DNA of 64,000 bases from Rhododendron vialii (lineage: Eukaryota > Streptophyta > Magnoliopsida > Ericales > Ericaceae): NCBI RefSeq assembly GCF_030253575.1, contig NC_080569.1, positions 13,161,501-13,225,500 on the forward strand, in the 5' to 3' direction. Both the position numbers and the translations under genes were made by a program. Positions within the stretch are counted from its first letter, which is position 1. Each line of letters starts with the position of its first letter. This document shows, piece after piece, positions 35,453 to 46,636 of the stretch. The notes beneath the pieces were generated by a model. The model had not been told where the DNA came from and made no database searches. It saw only the letters and a list, made by a program, of their open reading frames with translations.

Positions 35453-38400
35453 ATGAATCAACAACCCTCTCGAATCGCTATCCTTTCGGTACTGCTCATA
35501 GCAACCCTCGGTTTCTCACTCCCCTCAGCCACTGCTTCTCCGAGTGATCATCATTACAATGTAGGCGATCACGTCCCCTTATTCGTCAACAAAGTGGGTC
35601 CCCTGAACAATCCCAGGTTTGTCTCTCCAAACCCATTTCGGACTCACCCGTTTCTTGTAAATCTGCGTGTCTGACTTCAAATTGTATGCTGTACTCTAAA
35701 TATATGAGAACTATTGTTATTGATCGTTGAAGATAGTGTTCGACTTAGTTGACTTTAATCTCATAAGCTGTACTCTCCAAATCCGGATTGTTATAAAATT
35801 AAGCTTAAGTTTTCATTTGCAAGCTTATGAGATTTGAACCCCAAGGAGTTGGCCTGGTTTGAAACCTTGCCAGTTCATACCTAGCAATTGCCCCGGCTTA
35901 ATTGGGCTTTCCGCAAGTGGGTGGTGGGATTGGGCCCCAGATTAGTCGAGGTGCGAGTAAGCTGACCCGGAGACCTGAGTTATCCAAAAAAAACACGAAA
36001 GAAAGCTTATGAGGTTAGAACCAGTTGGAGGATTAAGGAATGGTGGAAGTTATTTCTGCTAATGTGTGGAGAAAGAGAAGAATTTATTCTCAGCCCCTCA
36101 TTGAGATTCAACTGGCAATAGTAGGAAAAAATGATGACACCCTTCTCTGTTTTCTTGATATTTGTTTGCCTTGTTTAAGGGTAACCCTTCCAAGTCAGGA
36201 CCACTTTGGATCCATCTGCAGGTAATTAAACCCGGGTAACCGCAGCTGTTCAAAAGCCATACTTTTTGTTTTCTCTATGTAGGATGGAAATGGCAATTTA
36301 ATTGCAGCAAGAAGATACTTTTTGCTGCTCTATTTTTTGGTTGGGGAAAAAGTTACAGTTTGAATCTCATGCATCTGTTACTCTGTCCATTCATCTAGCT
36401 TAAATCTAATTCATTTGCCACAAAACGGATTCTCTACTGGCAGTTTTGAATTTTTTTTATTTTGATAGATACTGGTGATTGGAAACCACTAACCAGGAAA
36501 ACTTCTTTGGATCAAACACTTTTGTGAAGGAACTTAATAAATTGTCGTTAGTCATATATCAATAGTTGATTGAACCCAATTGAAGTTGTGTTGTATGTAA
36601 AATTTTACCTCCTCATGCTTTAATATTGGACACGGTATGTAGGTTTCATCAAACCAAGACTAACCATGCCGACTTTTGTTTGGCATCCTTGCCGAATTGT
36701 AAAGTCATTAACCGTAGCCCATCTTTTTTCTCCTTCTCGTGGGTTGGGCGTAGTGTCATCTAATGCAAGTTCTGACTTACCACATACTATAGTAATACTC
36801 AAATCTGCTCAATTACTCAGTATTACTCAAGAACAGTAATACTCAATTCTTAGTTGCAGGGATTGCCAAAATGAGGAGCTTCTGAGTTGGTAATTAATTA
36901 ATCTAATTGGGTGGGTTTTGCCGAGCTTGGGCTCTCTATAAGACTAAATTAATAGATTTCTATTTTACCATGAATAGGGAAATTTTGTGATTTAAAGAAA
37001 ACCATGCTTCTTAGTCTAGGGCATGAAGTCTTCACTATCAAACATGTAGAAGAACCCTGTAACTTAGTTATTTATTGAGTGAGATGGATGTCTATGTAAT
37101 AAGATAGCAAGTATGAAATGAGCGGATTTGCACCCCGTTCCAGTTTCTTGGAAAAAGTACTTTTTGAAAAGGAAGGTAATTTTAAGCTCAAAAATCACGT
37201 ATTTACTCAAATTATTTTTCTACCAATATGGAACTTGTTTGATAGATTTCATTGAGATCTTTTAAACGATGCCAAAAAAAAAAAATTTATTTTCCATTTT
37301 CATTATATTTGAGTTTGAAATTACCTTCTTTTTAAAAAAGAAGGTTTAAAAAGAAAGCGGAACGGCACCTAAAAGTCCCACTAAATGATGATAAATAAGG
37401 GAAAGTTGTGGACTTGATGGTTGGATCAGGTGCATCAAATAATGGAGAAAGAGACTGTTAAAATGCAAAATTATTAAAAGAAAAAAGAAAAGACAAAGGA
37501 TGGCTAAGAGCATATAGGTTGAGATAGACACGGAAGGCATGCTAATTGATTGTACAGAGAAGTGTATACTATTCCCTAGATAGTGCCATTAGAGGGGAAA
37601 AAATTATTGATTTTGTGGATTGAACTCAACACAAACGTTGATGAGTTGGTTTTATACTTCCTCCGTCCCCCAAAGATAGTCCACCGCAAAAATACGCGCA
37701 AGTTTCGGATGAAAAAATAACTTACTTCTGTGCATAATTTTTCGAATTTCTGGACACCAAATTAAAGAACTAATATAGTGTAAAGAAATTTTATGCACAG
37801 AAGTACTTTTTTTTCTATCCAAAAGTTTGCACATCTTTTTGCAGGGGACTATCTTTGCAGGACGGAAGGAGTATAACATTCATTGATGTTGCTATTCTTT
37901 AACTATTGGTAGAAAAAACTCTCTTTAGCACAATGATAAGAATGAGAAACAATCTTTGGCTTTTACACTGTGAATCCATTTATATCTCCTTAAGCATCAT
38001 ATGTCCAAAAAAGTCATTTGCTCTTTACTTTTGTATATGGCATGCAGAAAATCAATGTTATGTAATGTTCAATTAGGCATCATTGTTATCAATCCTAATG
38101 CTGTTTTAGTGCCTTTCTCTTGCAGTGAATCCTACGAATACTTTGACTGGCCTTTCTGCCACCCAGGTTAGCATTGAGGCTCACATGAACTTTCTGTGTA
38201 TTGAATCATTATTGGAAGAAGAATTAGAGTTGAGTGTTATGTTATAAACTGATGTTGGTATTCATTAGCTATCAAGAATTTACACTTTTGACATTGGCTT
38301 TATATTCATGATGCCCATTGTGCAGCTGGTATTTATATGGCACTGAATTGTATGGCCGGCATTTCAGATGCAGTATTCTACCTCATTTCTGTGTGCTAAA

Positions 38401-41400
38401 CGTGCCCTTTTATTTGCACTTTGCAGATTACTTGGTAAAGAAGAAGGAATCACTTGGGGAGGTTTTAAGTGGTGATCGCTTAACAAATGCCTTGTATGAC
38501 TTGAAATTCAGGGAGGACAAAACTGCAGAGATTTTGTGCCAAAAGACGCTTAAAGAAGATGAAATCGTGAAGTTCAGGAATGCTATCATTAACGAGTATT
38601 ACTTCCAGATGTTCTACGATGATCTTCCTTTCTGGGGTTTCATAGGGAAAGTTGAAGAAGAAAGTTGGGCGCTTGATGGAAAGGGTCCCAAGTACTATCT
38701 ATTCAAACATGTGCAGTTCCATGCATTTTACAATGGTAACCAAGTCATAGAAATACGTGCTTTTAGTGACCCAAATCATGTGGTAGATGTTACTGAAGAT
38801 GCAGAGACCAGCGTTAGGTTTACTTATTCCATCATCTGGAATGAAACCTCTACTCAGTTTGAGAACAGAATGGACAAATACTCAAGGGCTTCATCATTGC
38901 CGACACATAGGCGAATCCATTGGTTCTCAATCATCAACTCAATTGTGATCATTGTGCTACTAATGGGATTGCTTATGGTCCTTTTTATGCGGCATCTCAA
39001 AAATGATTTGAAAAAGTGAGGCAGTAAGGCACACTACAGCGTTTGGTTTTACTACAAGTCTAAAACTGCTACTAATATCATAAACAAAGTGGATTTGGAA
39101 ATTGTTCTATACTTGATGCTTCTGTGTTGTAGGTTTACTAATGGAGATGAAGAAGAAGATAAGGAGGTTGGTTGGAAATACATTCACAGTGATGTATTCA
39201 AGTGTCCTCCCCGTATGCTCTTGTTTTGTGCTTTTTTGGGCAGTGGCACCCAGTTGTTGACCATGTAAGCAAGTCCAAAGGATTTTACTTCAATCATGTT
39301 GGTACTTATGATAGCTGTACGTCCATGTATTCCTCAGACAATGTCATCATAGTTCCATATGTGATGTGACATGTTAGCAATTGTTACTTGCTACTGCTGA
39401 TGGCCTAACCTTATTAAAGCAGTCCTAGCGATCTTAATGTGCACTCTAGAGTCTAGAGGGATGCCAAAGGTAATGTTTTCACATCTTCACCCATGGTGCT
39501 TGAAGAGAGGTAGCTCTATGAACCTTGGGATAATGCTTTATATTTTTTTATCATTTATTGGAGTATGCCCTTTGGCATTGATACTTTGATAGAAGTAGGT
39601 ATCGTCTTCTCCATGTTTTCCCATTATTAGTTAGTATTCTGTGCATTATCCCTCGTGAGGAACGGATTAGTCCAAGTAAGGAACTTCAAAGGACCATTAT
39701 GAGCAATGGATTCGAACCTGTTTTTTTATCAGAAAACACTAAAACTGTATAGCAGTTTATGTTTTGGAAATTGCACATTCTGAAACATGATGCACTTTGT
39801 TTTGCCGAAGCGATCCCCGTACTTTTTCCTTCTTTGGTACGGAATGGAGCTTAGGCATGACAGAATGCAAAAACTTGGTTATAATGCTCCTAGAAATGTG
39901 TTTTACTTATGAGGTGTTCTGTAAAAGCCTAACCCTATAGCACCACAATTTAGAGCATTGGTGTACCACATTCACGTCCAGAAATTCCTTGTAACATAGG
40001 TTTGAATCCCTCAAGTCAGAACTATGTGGCCTGTGCTGTTCAAATGAATTTTCTGTATGACGAAAGTCTGAGAGTGACATGTTTTACTTTTCTCTAATCC
40101 CTTTTCACATTTTTCAGGGTTCTCTTACTATTTTCTTTGGCATTTCTTGGCGTCCTCTATCCCTACAGTCGTGGAGCTTTGTGCACTTCTCTTGTGGTGA
40201 TTTATATCCTTACATCTACGATTTGTGGATACAGTTCTGCTTCTTTTTACAATCAGTTTGCTGAAACCAGATGGGTATGGCGTAAACTTTTTCTATTACT
40301 CTTCTTTATAGTCTTTCATTTTCTTCAATTTCTTTACTTTATTACTGATCGTGACAGTTTTAATGCTTCCAGGAAAGAAGTGTTCTTCTAGCTGGGGTTC
40401 TCTACCTTGGTCCACTGTTGTCAGTAGTGTCAATCCTTAACACTATCGCAATATCTTATGGAGCTACAGCAGCACTTCCCTTTGGCACTATAGTAGTGAT
40501 TTTTTTGGTACTTGTGGTCGTCAACATTCCTTTGCTTGCCATTGGTGGAGTAATTGGGCACCGACTCAGGTCCAAATTTCAAGCACCTTCTGCAACCAAG
40601 AGATTTCCAAGTGGCATTCCACTGTCAGCTTGGTACAGCAAAACACCAGGTCAAATGTTTGTTGGGGGTCTTTTACCTTTCAGTGCAGTTGTCCTTGAGT
40701 TACACAACCTTTATGCTAGCATGTGGGGCTACAAGATCTACACCCTTCCCAGTATTCTGTTTGTAACTTTCATCATTCTCGTCCTACTTGTTGCAATGTT
40801 GAGTGTTGGTTTGGTGTACATTCAGCTGACTGTGGAAGACCATGAGTGGTGGTGGAGGTATGTTCTCCAGCTTAGATCTCACAGCATGCATATACAATTA
40901 TCTGCATATAATCATTTAGATGTATCTATGAGTGCTAGTGTTTTGTTCAATCCAACCACTACTTGCCACTCCCTGTACAGGACCTTGGTGTCTTTGGGGT
41001 CGTTCTAACCTTTGAAATTTTGATGATGCTAGTTAGAAGTACTTAAAAGAATCTTTAATATTTTGCTCACTCATTATCTTTTGTTAGGGGATATGTGATT
41101 AGTTCCAGCAAGTTCTGAGGCATTTTTGTTTCTATTACCAATTGGTTGTAATCCAAGTGAAATATTTGCATCCTTGATTCTATTAGAAAAAGCCGCCATG
41201 CTGTTTTGTGAAGCTCATAATCTGAAGAGCAGAAGAGGGTAATGTGAGGTTAGCATGAGCTGTGAATGTGATCAATAGGGAGCTAGCCTCTGAACACAAG
41301 AGTGTACTAATAGAAGGCACTTCTTAAAATCATGAGGTTTATGGTGTTGCTTCTTTGATGTGGTATTCCATCCCAAAAAAAAACCAAACAAATGTTTCAT

Positions 41401-41937
41401 CATTTACCACCAGACTGCTGCTACGAGGCCATGATAGATAAGTTGGTAAATTTCTTGCTTCAGCTTTCCCTTTGATGCATCCAGTGTGGTTATTTTGCAA
41501 TACTGTTAAAGTTCCGAACGTTGAAAAGTCTATTCACTCTCTTTTGCAAAAAAAAAATCTCCACAAGATCTTTAAAAAAAAATCCTCTACGCCTCATTTC
41601 CAATTTAATTGCATGTCAGATTTTAAAAGTAGAAGTGCCACTTCTTACAGAGGGAAGTTCATTCATTTCTTCTTTTTGTCCCTTGCATCGGTTTATCAAT
41701 AACTTATCTCTTTGATGCAGATCAATTTTGCGTGGGGGTTCCATTGCCATATTTATGTTCGGCTACGCTATTTACTTTTATGCCAAGTCAAATATGAGGG
41801 GTTTTCTGCAGCTATCCTTCTTTTTCGGGTACAATGCTTGCATTTGCTATGCACTTTTCCTGATGCTTGGTACAATCAGTTTTCGTGCTTCCTTGCTATT
41901 TGTTCAGCACATATATCGTTCTGCCAAGAATGAATGA
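35453..41937 (+). CDS. transmembrane nine superfamily protein (nonaspanin, TMN/EMP)
   Basis: Seven exons join in frame: 35453-35616, 38126-38166, 38427-39015, 39133-39264, 40118-40274, 40373-40857 and 41721-41937, giving 594 residues, the usual family length. The start at 35453 gives a signal peptide (about residues 1-27, RIAILSVLLIATLGFSL) before the conserved HYNVGDHVPLFVNKVGPLNN. The lumenal domain has YEYFDWPFC, GEVLSGDRL, LPFWGFIGKVE and FTYSIIWNET. Nine membrane segments follow, starting at HWFSIINSIVIIVLLMGLLM. The block PGQMFVGGLLPFSAVVLEL and the final RSAKNE are typical; KNE fits the KXD/E Golgi-retention signal. Such proteins sit in the Golgi and endomembranes. An ATG at 35387 would add a microsatellite-coded Ser-Leu stretch before the signal peptide, so I rejected it. 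Intron 1 (2.5 kb) holds a SINE and two MITEs. Confidence 0.94.
35823..35995 (+). mobile_element. Au-like SINE in nonaspanin intron 1
   Basis: Order of landmarks: GAGTTGGCCTGGTT, CTTGCCAGTTCATACCTAGC, GGCTTAATTGGGCTTTCCGC, AGTGGGTGGTGGGATTGGG, ATTAGTCGAGGTGCGAGTAA, CCCGGAGACCTGAGTTATC and an A-run. This follows the Au SINE from mid-body to tail. Confidence 0.7.
37130..37370. mobile_element. Harbinger-type MITE, GTTCC family copy 2
   Basis: Ends CACCCCGTTCCAG and GGAACGGCACC. Shares AAGTACTTTTT, CTTGTTTGATAGATTTC and AATTACCTTCTTTTT blocks (opposite orientation) with the copies at 7573 and 51358. In nonaspanin intron 1. Confidence 0.65.
37657..37871. mobile_element. Stowaway-type MITE
   Basis: 215 bp in nonaspanin intron 1. 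Ends CTTCCTCCGTCCCCCAAAGATAGTCC and the inverse GGACTATCTTTGCAGGACGGAAGGAG in part; TA on both sides (37655-37656, 37872-37873). Arms pair over most of the length. Confidence 0.85.
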
Positions 41938-42800
41938 AGTCACTCGTGCATTTCGGGGGGGTAGCTTTTTCTTTGTGTATCTTCCAACACAATGCTCAGA
42001 ATGACATAAAGTGTATATTACTATTGCTGTTTTTGGATCATGGATTTGTAGAAGGATTCATGAGATGAAGGAGATGAAAACATAAAGGAAAATATAATGT
42101 CGTAAAATAAGGTGAAGAAGCTGACTTATCTCCTCGGTATTCCCAAAGGAAAGTTCCTGCACAGATCCATGATTAAAAACAGTTTGTAGCACCTTAAGAG
42201 AGTAATTGAGCTGAATTCAAGACGAAGCAGAAGTTTGCTGATGACCCATCTGGTGGTGATTTACTTTACGGTGCTCATATGTTGAGATTCATTTTTTGCA
42301 TTAACACAGTTTGCAGTTTTAATTGAAACAGTAATCTAATTTCAGTTTTATTAGCACAGAATCCTGTCACAATTGTTAGAAGTAAATTCATTTTATGCAG
42401 TGCATGGGCCGGAATAATTTGTTCTCCGTCTTGTTTACCCAAAATAGAATTTGAGTGATTCTGCTCTGCTTATTCCCATTTGGTTTTTGGTATGTTGGGT
42501 TCTCTTTTCTTTTCTTTTTTTATCATCCGAAAATGCGTTTGCTGGTTTTTGTTAAAAACTAAAAACCCTAGCTTGATGGGAAACTCTATTCCTCCTCCTT
42601 TGCAAGATGAGTTTCTGTAGATCATGGATCACTTACAGAGGAGCATCATTTACGACAAAGTGGTAAAAAACGTGGTTCTGTGAATCATTTGTTTTGTGGT
42701 TTCAGCTTTTGGTGTCGGGTGCAGATTCTCTCTAGTCCAAGTTGTAGACGGGATAGTCCAAATCTGGATCATAAATTGGTATAATCAATAGTGTGAATTT
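41938..42800. other. 3' flank of the nonaspanin gene
   Basis: Probable 3'-UTR then intergenic DNA. No gene or repeat recognised. A poorly delimited fold-back follows at about 42800-42985 (GGGGAGTGATTTTCG against CGAAAATCACTCTCC). Confidence 0.45.
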
Positions 42801-43086
42801 ACTCAAATACTCTTACCGATAAAGAGTATGGGGAGTGATTTTCGCCCTCCTCAAATTACTAACCACGCTCCACCAAAGTTAACAATATGGGGATGTGAAA
42901 ATCAACTCTACATTAATTTTCGCACTCCCCTTGGAGTGCGGTTAACAATTTGAAGAATGCGAAAATCACTCTCCTAGAGTATCTAAGAATCCGAAACCCT
43001 TAGTTGTAGCAATAAATGATTCAGATTTAGAATGTCCATCAAGTACAAATTAAGGATTAGAGAGATCCATACTTTTCATAGGAAGA

Positions 43087-43440
43087 TGATACACCCACCG
43101 CGGCTCCCCCACCGCACCGCCCACCGCATGCACTCCGGCCACCGGACGGCCGATTCGAGCCGTCCAAAAATTCTATAAAAAAAAAAACCGAGTGGGCCTA
43201 CGCGAGAATCAACAGCATCCGACGTATGTAGGTCCTCGATCCGAACTTCCAAAAATCAGATGATCTAAGACGTTAAAAATGGAAGTTCGGATTGAGCACC
43301 TACACACGTCGGATGCCGTTGATTTTCGCGAGCCCACTCGGTTTTTTTTTTTTAGAATTTTTGGACGGCTCGGATCGGCCGTCCGGTGGCCGGAGTGGGC
43401 CCGGCGTGCGTGCGGTGGGGGAGCCTCGGTGGGTGTATCA
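43087..43440. mobile_element. GC-rich long palindromic MITE
   Basis: TGATACACCCACCG at left faces CGGTGGGTGTATCA at right. The arms stay nearly complementary inward through CCGGCCACCGGACGGCC, CCGTCCAAAAATTCTA, AACCGAGTGGGC and CATCCGACGT. Each arm is about 150 bases. Its GC content is far above its surroundings. Target duplication was not found. Confidence 0.75.
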
Positions 43441-44242
43441 TTTTCCCTTTTTCATATCGGTTCATGTGGTCAAAATCTTATTTACATTGTCAAAACTAAG
43501 AGAGCAACGTACTAAGCAGGTCAAAGGGGCAGCTCCAACTTTTTGTCTAACCCAAAATGTGGTTGGTCTCTATATACATGGAAAATTTAGTCAATTTCTT
43601 GGGTACCGCCAAGTGGTGTTCAAATTATTTTTCCACCGAAATTTGGCACTCCACCCCGCGGTGCCCTAGAGGTGTGGAATAATTACTCCTAAACCTGTGA
43701 GTCTTCGATGCTAATTCCTCCAATGAGAAAAGATGGCGTGGTGAAAATCAGAAGTTGTATCAGTGCAGAAGACTCCCTTTGTATGTCCAATGGTAGGAAG
43801 AAGAACATGATTTTCATGACTTCACACGTCCATGGCCTTGTTTGTTGACAAGCACATCTTATGTCAAGTCTTGCCTAGCTCAGTGACTTGTACATGTTGT
43901 GTCATGTCTTGTCTAGACCGATAACAAGTACATGGCATGCCATGTCTTTCATTGTCTAGTACAAAATATTTCACGCAAGGTTGTGGGCATCTAAATTTTG
44001 CCAATCGTTTTTTTGTGGTGGCTTGTATCCACTTATTTTTTTGGGGAAATATATTTCCGTTGTGTAATCCACACTTTTGATATTTGTATTTCTAAGAAAA
44101 CCATTGTGAAAGGTAAAATATATTTTGTCAATCACAAGCATACGCAAAATCTGTAGCTTGAAATGGTGATAAAAATCATGTGATTTATAACTCCAATGAT
44201 AACAATCATGTGATTTATAACTCCGAATGATAACAATCGTGT
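43441..44242. other. intergenic DNA, no gene
   Basis: Short direct repeats such as ATCATGTGATTTATAACTCC (44177 and 44204) are seen; nothing recognisable otherwise. Confidence 0.45.
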
Positions 44243-44250
44243 GATCCATC

Positions 44251-45103
44251 TAGAGCCAGCTAAAGGCAAAGGCAAGGGAAGGGAAGCATGGGCTTTGGGC
44301 CCTTAAAAAATGTTTAAAATGAGGGCTCCGAAAATTCTAGAACTCCTATATAGTATATATAATTATATATCCTAAAAAAAATTGCACTAAGCTTCTTTAT
44401 ACAAAATAGGCCCAATTGAAATTTAGGAGCCACAAAATAAGCCCAACAATAAAATTACTAATGAAAAACACTGAGGCGATAAAATAAAATAAAATAAAAT
44501 AAGAAGAAACGCTAGTTATGTGGAGTTGGAGGACTCCAAACTACGGCAACCCAGTTCGAGTACTATGGGAAGATTTATTTTCAGAATTAAAAGTCTTGAA
44601 GGAGTTTTGCCAAAAGATTAAGGAAAGCTAATTGATGCGTTGAATTACTTGAAGACAATGGATGGTTGTTTCCCGAATGCATGGATTGCCTACGGAATAT
44701 TGTTGACTCTATCGGTTACAGTTGCATCAAGGGAAATAAGTTTTTCAAAGTTAAAAGTGATCAAAAATTATCTTCAGTCAACCATGTCTCAATAAAGATT
44801 AAATGGATTGGGTATATTGTCTATTGAAAAGGAGTTGATGACGCAGCTTGACTATGGAGACTTAATTAGTATGTTTGCAGCAAAAAGTACGAGAAGATAA
44901 ATTTTCAAATGATAGATTTTGAGGTATTATAATAGTTGTATTTTTTTGAAATAATTATATAAATGCTTATATTTTGTAATAGTAAATCTTTTACAATATT
45001 TTTTTTAGGAGACTTTTTGTAGACCGACTTTTGTATGAAAAATATAGGGATAACTCATTCAAAAAATTTACTTTCAACCTGCAAAACTTATGAACCAGCC
45101 CTG
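44251..45103 (+). mobile_element. internally deleted hAT transposon
   Basis: Ends TAGAGCCAGCT and, inverted, CAGGGCTGGTT. An exact 8-bp duplication, GATCCATC, flanks it at 44243-44250 and 45104-45111. Of the transposase only a broken C-terminal dimerisation region is left (44567-44900). Confidence 0.8.
44567..44900 (+). pseudogene. hAT transposase C-terminal dimerisation region, broken
   Basis: Read in pieces on the plus strand it gives LFSELKVLKEF, then ALNYLKTMDGCFPNAWIAYG, ILLTLSVTVASREISFSKLK, VIKNYLQSTMSQ, a stop, and RLNGLGILSIEKEL. The pattern of TLPVTVASAERSFSKLKLIK-like text followed by RL..L..LSIE is the hAT dimerisation domain of the ZMYM/TTF-type transposases. It contains at least one frameshift and one stop, so it is not functional. 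Confidence 0.75.
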
Positions 45104-45111
45104 GATCCATC

Positions 45112-45442
45112 GTAGATTTTGTGATATGCGATCATGCTAAAATCGCGCACACTTTTTTGACCTTCTAAAATTGAAAATGATTTTCGCACCCCATTTCACT
45201 GTACGAGATCGCAAGGGACAAATTTCAATATTCCATGAAGCCAAGCCTCGCAAAAAGAAAGAAAAAGAACAGAACATTTCGCCGTTTGGAGCCATCCACA
45301 ATTCCGATAAGGCAACACCTGTCCAAACATTTCGCCATTTGGAGCCTGACCCCTCTCTGTTCTTTTCCTTGGGATTTTTCGCCTGTCACTGCCACTTTCC
45401 TTCGAGTCCATTTCAAACATCGTTGTACTTGTACTAGTAGTG
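45112..45442. other. intergenic DNA upstream of FtsZ2
   Basis: Short direct repeat (CATTTCGCC.TTTGGAGCC at about 45276 and 45328). Presumed promoter region of FtsZ2; no motif beyond the TATA box at 45443 stands out. Confidence 0.4.
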
Positions 45443-45569
45443 TATATACTGTCACTTAAAAAACCCTTTTTCGCCCTCTTTTCAATGGCCGACCTGCTTC
45501 CTCAGTTACTGCTTCCGATATGCTTGGAGGGCCTCCGATACTGTCCCCTTTGATTCTTCGGCTCCGCAG
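45443..45569 (+). promoter_or_regulatory. FtsZ2 TATA box, leader exon and upstream ORF
   Basis: TATATA at 45443-45448 precedes a likely leader exon that ends TCCGCAG|GTACTC with its donor at 45570. The matching acceptor is ACTGCAG ending at 46561, 75 bases before the FtsZ2 start. Within the leader an ATG at 45485 opens a 22-codon frame (MADLLPQLLLPICLEGLRYC onward) closed by TGA at 45551-45553. It could act as a translational control uORF. The transcript ends are inferred. Confidence 0.45.
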
Positions 45570-46354
45570 GTACTCTTGTGTTCGTTAACAATTCAAAACC
45601 CAGATGTGATTTAACTCTAGCTTGTTCGCAATTGATACTTTAGTTGGCAATTTGTGGACATTTAGTTAAGATTCTCTCTCCTTTCTATCCAAACTTGTTC
45701 CTTTAAGATGCTTTCATTAGTCGTTTAAATGTCATTCTGATATTCGTATATCACTTGGTTCTGTCGGTGTGTGTTTAATTACTGTCTCTTTCTGTCTTGT
45801 CGGTCATTGTCTCTGCGGTTCTTTATCTGTGTTTGGTTCAATTGGTTATGGTGGCATTGGTTCAATTGGTTATGGTGGCATTTCTGATAGCCTTCTTTCA
45901 CTGTTTCATATTCCCCTCGCGTAATTATAACATCGATTTGGAGCTCTTTCTTGGTATATAGGGAGATTGGGTCAGAAATTTCTTGTAGTACTTGGGATTG
46001 CCCATTGACCGCCATTTTATATTTGAGAAATTATGGGATTTTAATTGTTTCTAGTTGCTTACTGGGGCCATATTCAGTGGTTAAAACTTGGCCTATTAAT
46101 GTTGAGGTTATGCATTCGATCTGAGTATAGCAACTTTGAGCATAAAATGCCGTCACAATTTGTATTAAAAAATTATACACATTTTTTCTCTCATAACACT
46201 TACTACCTCCTTAGTATCTTTGTCAAGTTTTAAAAAAAGTACTCTTTTACGCTCTTTTTTTTCCTCCATAAAGACTCGTTATTTATATGTGTATTGTAGC
46301 AAATTTTGTCTTAAGTTCATTTCTTTCATGTTATGGTTGTTTACTACAAGTAAA

Positions 46355-46422
46355 ATATAGAAAATTCTAAAACCATGCTCAATGGTGCCCCCACCGACCT
46401 AAATTTCTGGCTATGCCACTGC
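46355..46422 (-). mobile_element. hAT-type terminus remnant in the FtsZ2 leader intron
   Basis: On the minus strand it starts CAGTGGCATAGCCAGAAATT, a familiar hAT end in plants (CAGTGGCGGAGCCAG type). A left end was not located. Confidence 0.4.
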
Positions 46423-46636
46423 ATATGTACCCAATCTACCCATCCTGACCGCCATTATTAAGATTGGATGTGGGGTGGTTTTTTATTCCGTTTCTAATTG
46501 TTTGTTGATTAATTTTGGAAAGGCTCTGGCTTCTTGGGAATGATTGGTGACTAAACTGCAGAAAAAAGGGCATTTTCGTTTCGTAATTCTTTACTGTATA
46601 GAAGTTTCGGGAATTCAGCTTTGCCTTCTTGTTGAT

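Noticed and set aside
43279..43669. Two open frames across the GC-rich palindrome
   Set aside because: Their length comes from the GC-rich arms lacking stop codons; no similarity to a protein family.
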